DNA from: Hesseltinella vesiculosa
Lineage: Eukaryota; Mucoromycota; Mucoromycetes; Mucorales; Cunninghamellaceae
DNA length: 64,000 nucleotides
Direction of reading: 5' to 3'
Assembly: GCA_002104935.1 (NCBI GenBank)
Contig: MCGT01000020.1
Span: 186,001 to 250,000 of the forward strand
The notes under the pieces were generated by a model, which was given only the letters and a program-made list of their open reading frames with translations, made no database searches and had not been told where the DNA came from. Below are positions 63,504-64,000 of the stretch, piece by piece (the stretch's first letter is position 1; the number at the start of each line of letters is the position of its first letter). The translations under genes and the position numbers were made by a program.

Positions 63504-64000
63504 CTATTCCTTCTTTTCAGCAGCTTCGCGCTCAGCTTGGATGCGCTTGCGCTTCAACAAGGTGTTCATGTAGGTACCAAACACTGTTCAAAAAAAAAAC
63601 AGAATGAGTAAAACCGACATTTTTTAGGTAACATCGCTTCTTGTCGCATGGACAATTTCCTCTCGCAACTTACCAAAGGCAATCAAGTTAAAGAAGGGCA
63701 CCCAGGTGTGTTGAGGCAAGAAGCGTTGGGCAGTCAACATGGAAATAGGAGAGATGACCCAGGACATGCGCTGCATACGGAGCAGACCACCACGGACAGC
63801 GGCTTTCATTTGAGCGACGGAACGGCCACCAGCCATAAAAGTCATGGCGCTGAGGTACACTGCAGAAATGTAAGTACGACCTGTCTTTCACGGCTTTCTT
63901 CTCTCGCCTGTCTTACCAGAGTTCATAATAGGAGAAATGATCAAGTTGGCAAACAGCAATTGACCAATCTTGACCTTGGGGCCAGTCTTGCCAGCAAAGA
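63504..64000 (-). CDS. Mpv17/PMP22-family protein, 5' end outside window
   Basis: Three exons are visible: beyond 64000 to 63917, 63859-63674 and 63583-63504. They join in frame. The sequence FAGKTGPKVKIGQLLFANLI, ISPIMNSVYLSAMTFMAGGR, MSWVISPISMLTAQRFLPQH and WVPFFNLIAFVFGTYMNTLL is typical of the C-terminal half of fungal Mpv17/PXMP2 membrane proteins. The tail is basic (KRKRIQAEREAAEKKE). It is a paralogue of the gene at 28630, but distant. The N-terminal part is not in the window. Confidence 0.88.

Overview
The window reads as nuclear DNA of an early-diverging filamentous fungus, most likely Mucoromycota (Mucorales-like). Three things support this. Genes are compact, with many GT-AG introns of about 46-110 nt. 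Introns and spacers are full of A/T homopolymer runs. The gene set is a fungal one: polarisome Spa2, Nst1, Ada2, Yih1/IMPACT, mitoribosomal MRPL31, Svp26, a DUF8032-type regulator and an Apn2 with a GRF zinc finger. The species cannot be named from sequence alone. No tRNA, rRNA or CRISPR array was seen.

Layout. 0.4-3.3 kb: an ankyrin protein (-). 3.3-7.3 kb: gene-poor. 7.3-9.7 kb: a rhomboid-like/glycosyltransferase fusion (+). 9.8-17.3 kb: SPA2 (-), deoxyhypusine hydroxylase (-), a Cys-tailed protein (+) and ribosomal protein eL24 (-). 17.3-20.3 kb: empty. 20.3-26.1 kb: a DUF8032 protein, ADA2 and a questin-oxidase-like protein (all +). 26.2-33.3 kb: two head-to-head pairs, FRG1/tetraspanin and Mpv17/kinesin-13. 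33.5-38.0 kb: a Cys-rich secreted protein, a small Cys-tailed protein and APN2. 39.9-48.6 kb: a kinase, YIH1, the head-to-head pair MRPL31/RRP1, SVP26 and NST1. 60.5-64 kb: an unknown basic protein, an HTH plus Myb protein and the 3' part of a second Mpv17-family gene.

Between about 48.7 and 60.3 kb lies an accessory, decaying block. It holds AT-rich DNA, a tiny gene whose product starts like the histone H3 tail, a 16-bp minisatellite, a dispersed repeat shared with position 6.2 kb, a dead LINE lacking its endonuclease, a broken RPA43-like fragment and degenerate coding stretches.

Most genes are housekeeping: translation (eL24, MRPL31, DOHH, RRP1, YIH1), transcription (ADA2), DNA repair (APN2), polarity and cytoskeleton (SPA2, kinesin-13) and membranes (SVP26, Mpv17, tetraspanin). 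The strongest unusual signal is in the eL24 gene. Its reading frame can only be closed by a one-nucleotide exon that sits between perfect splice signals.
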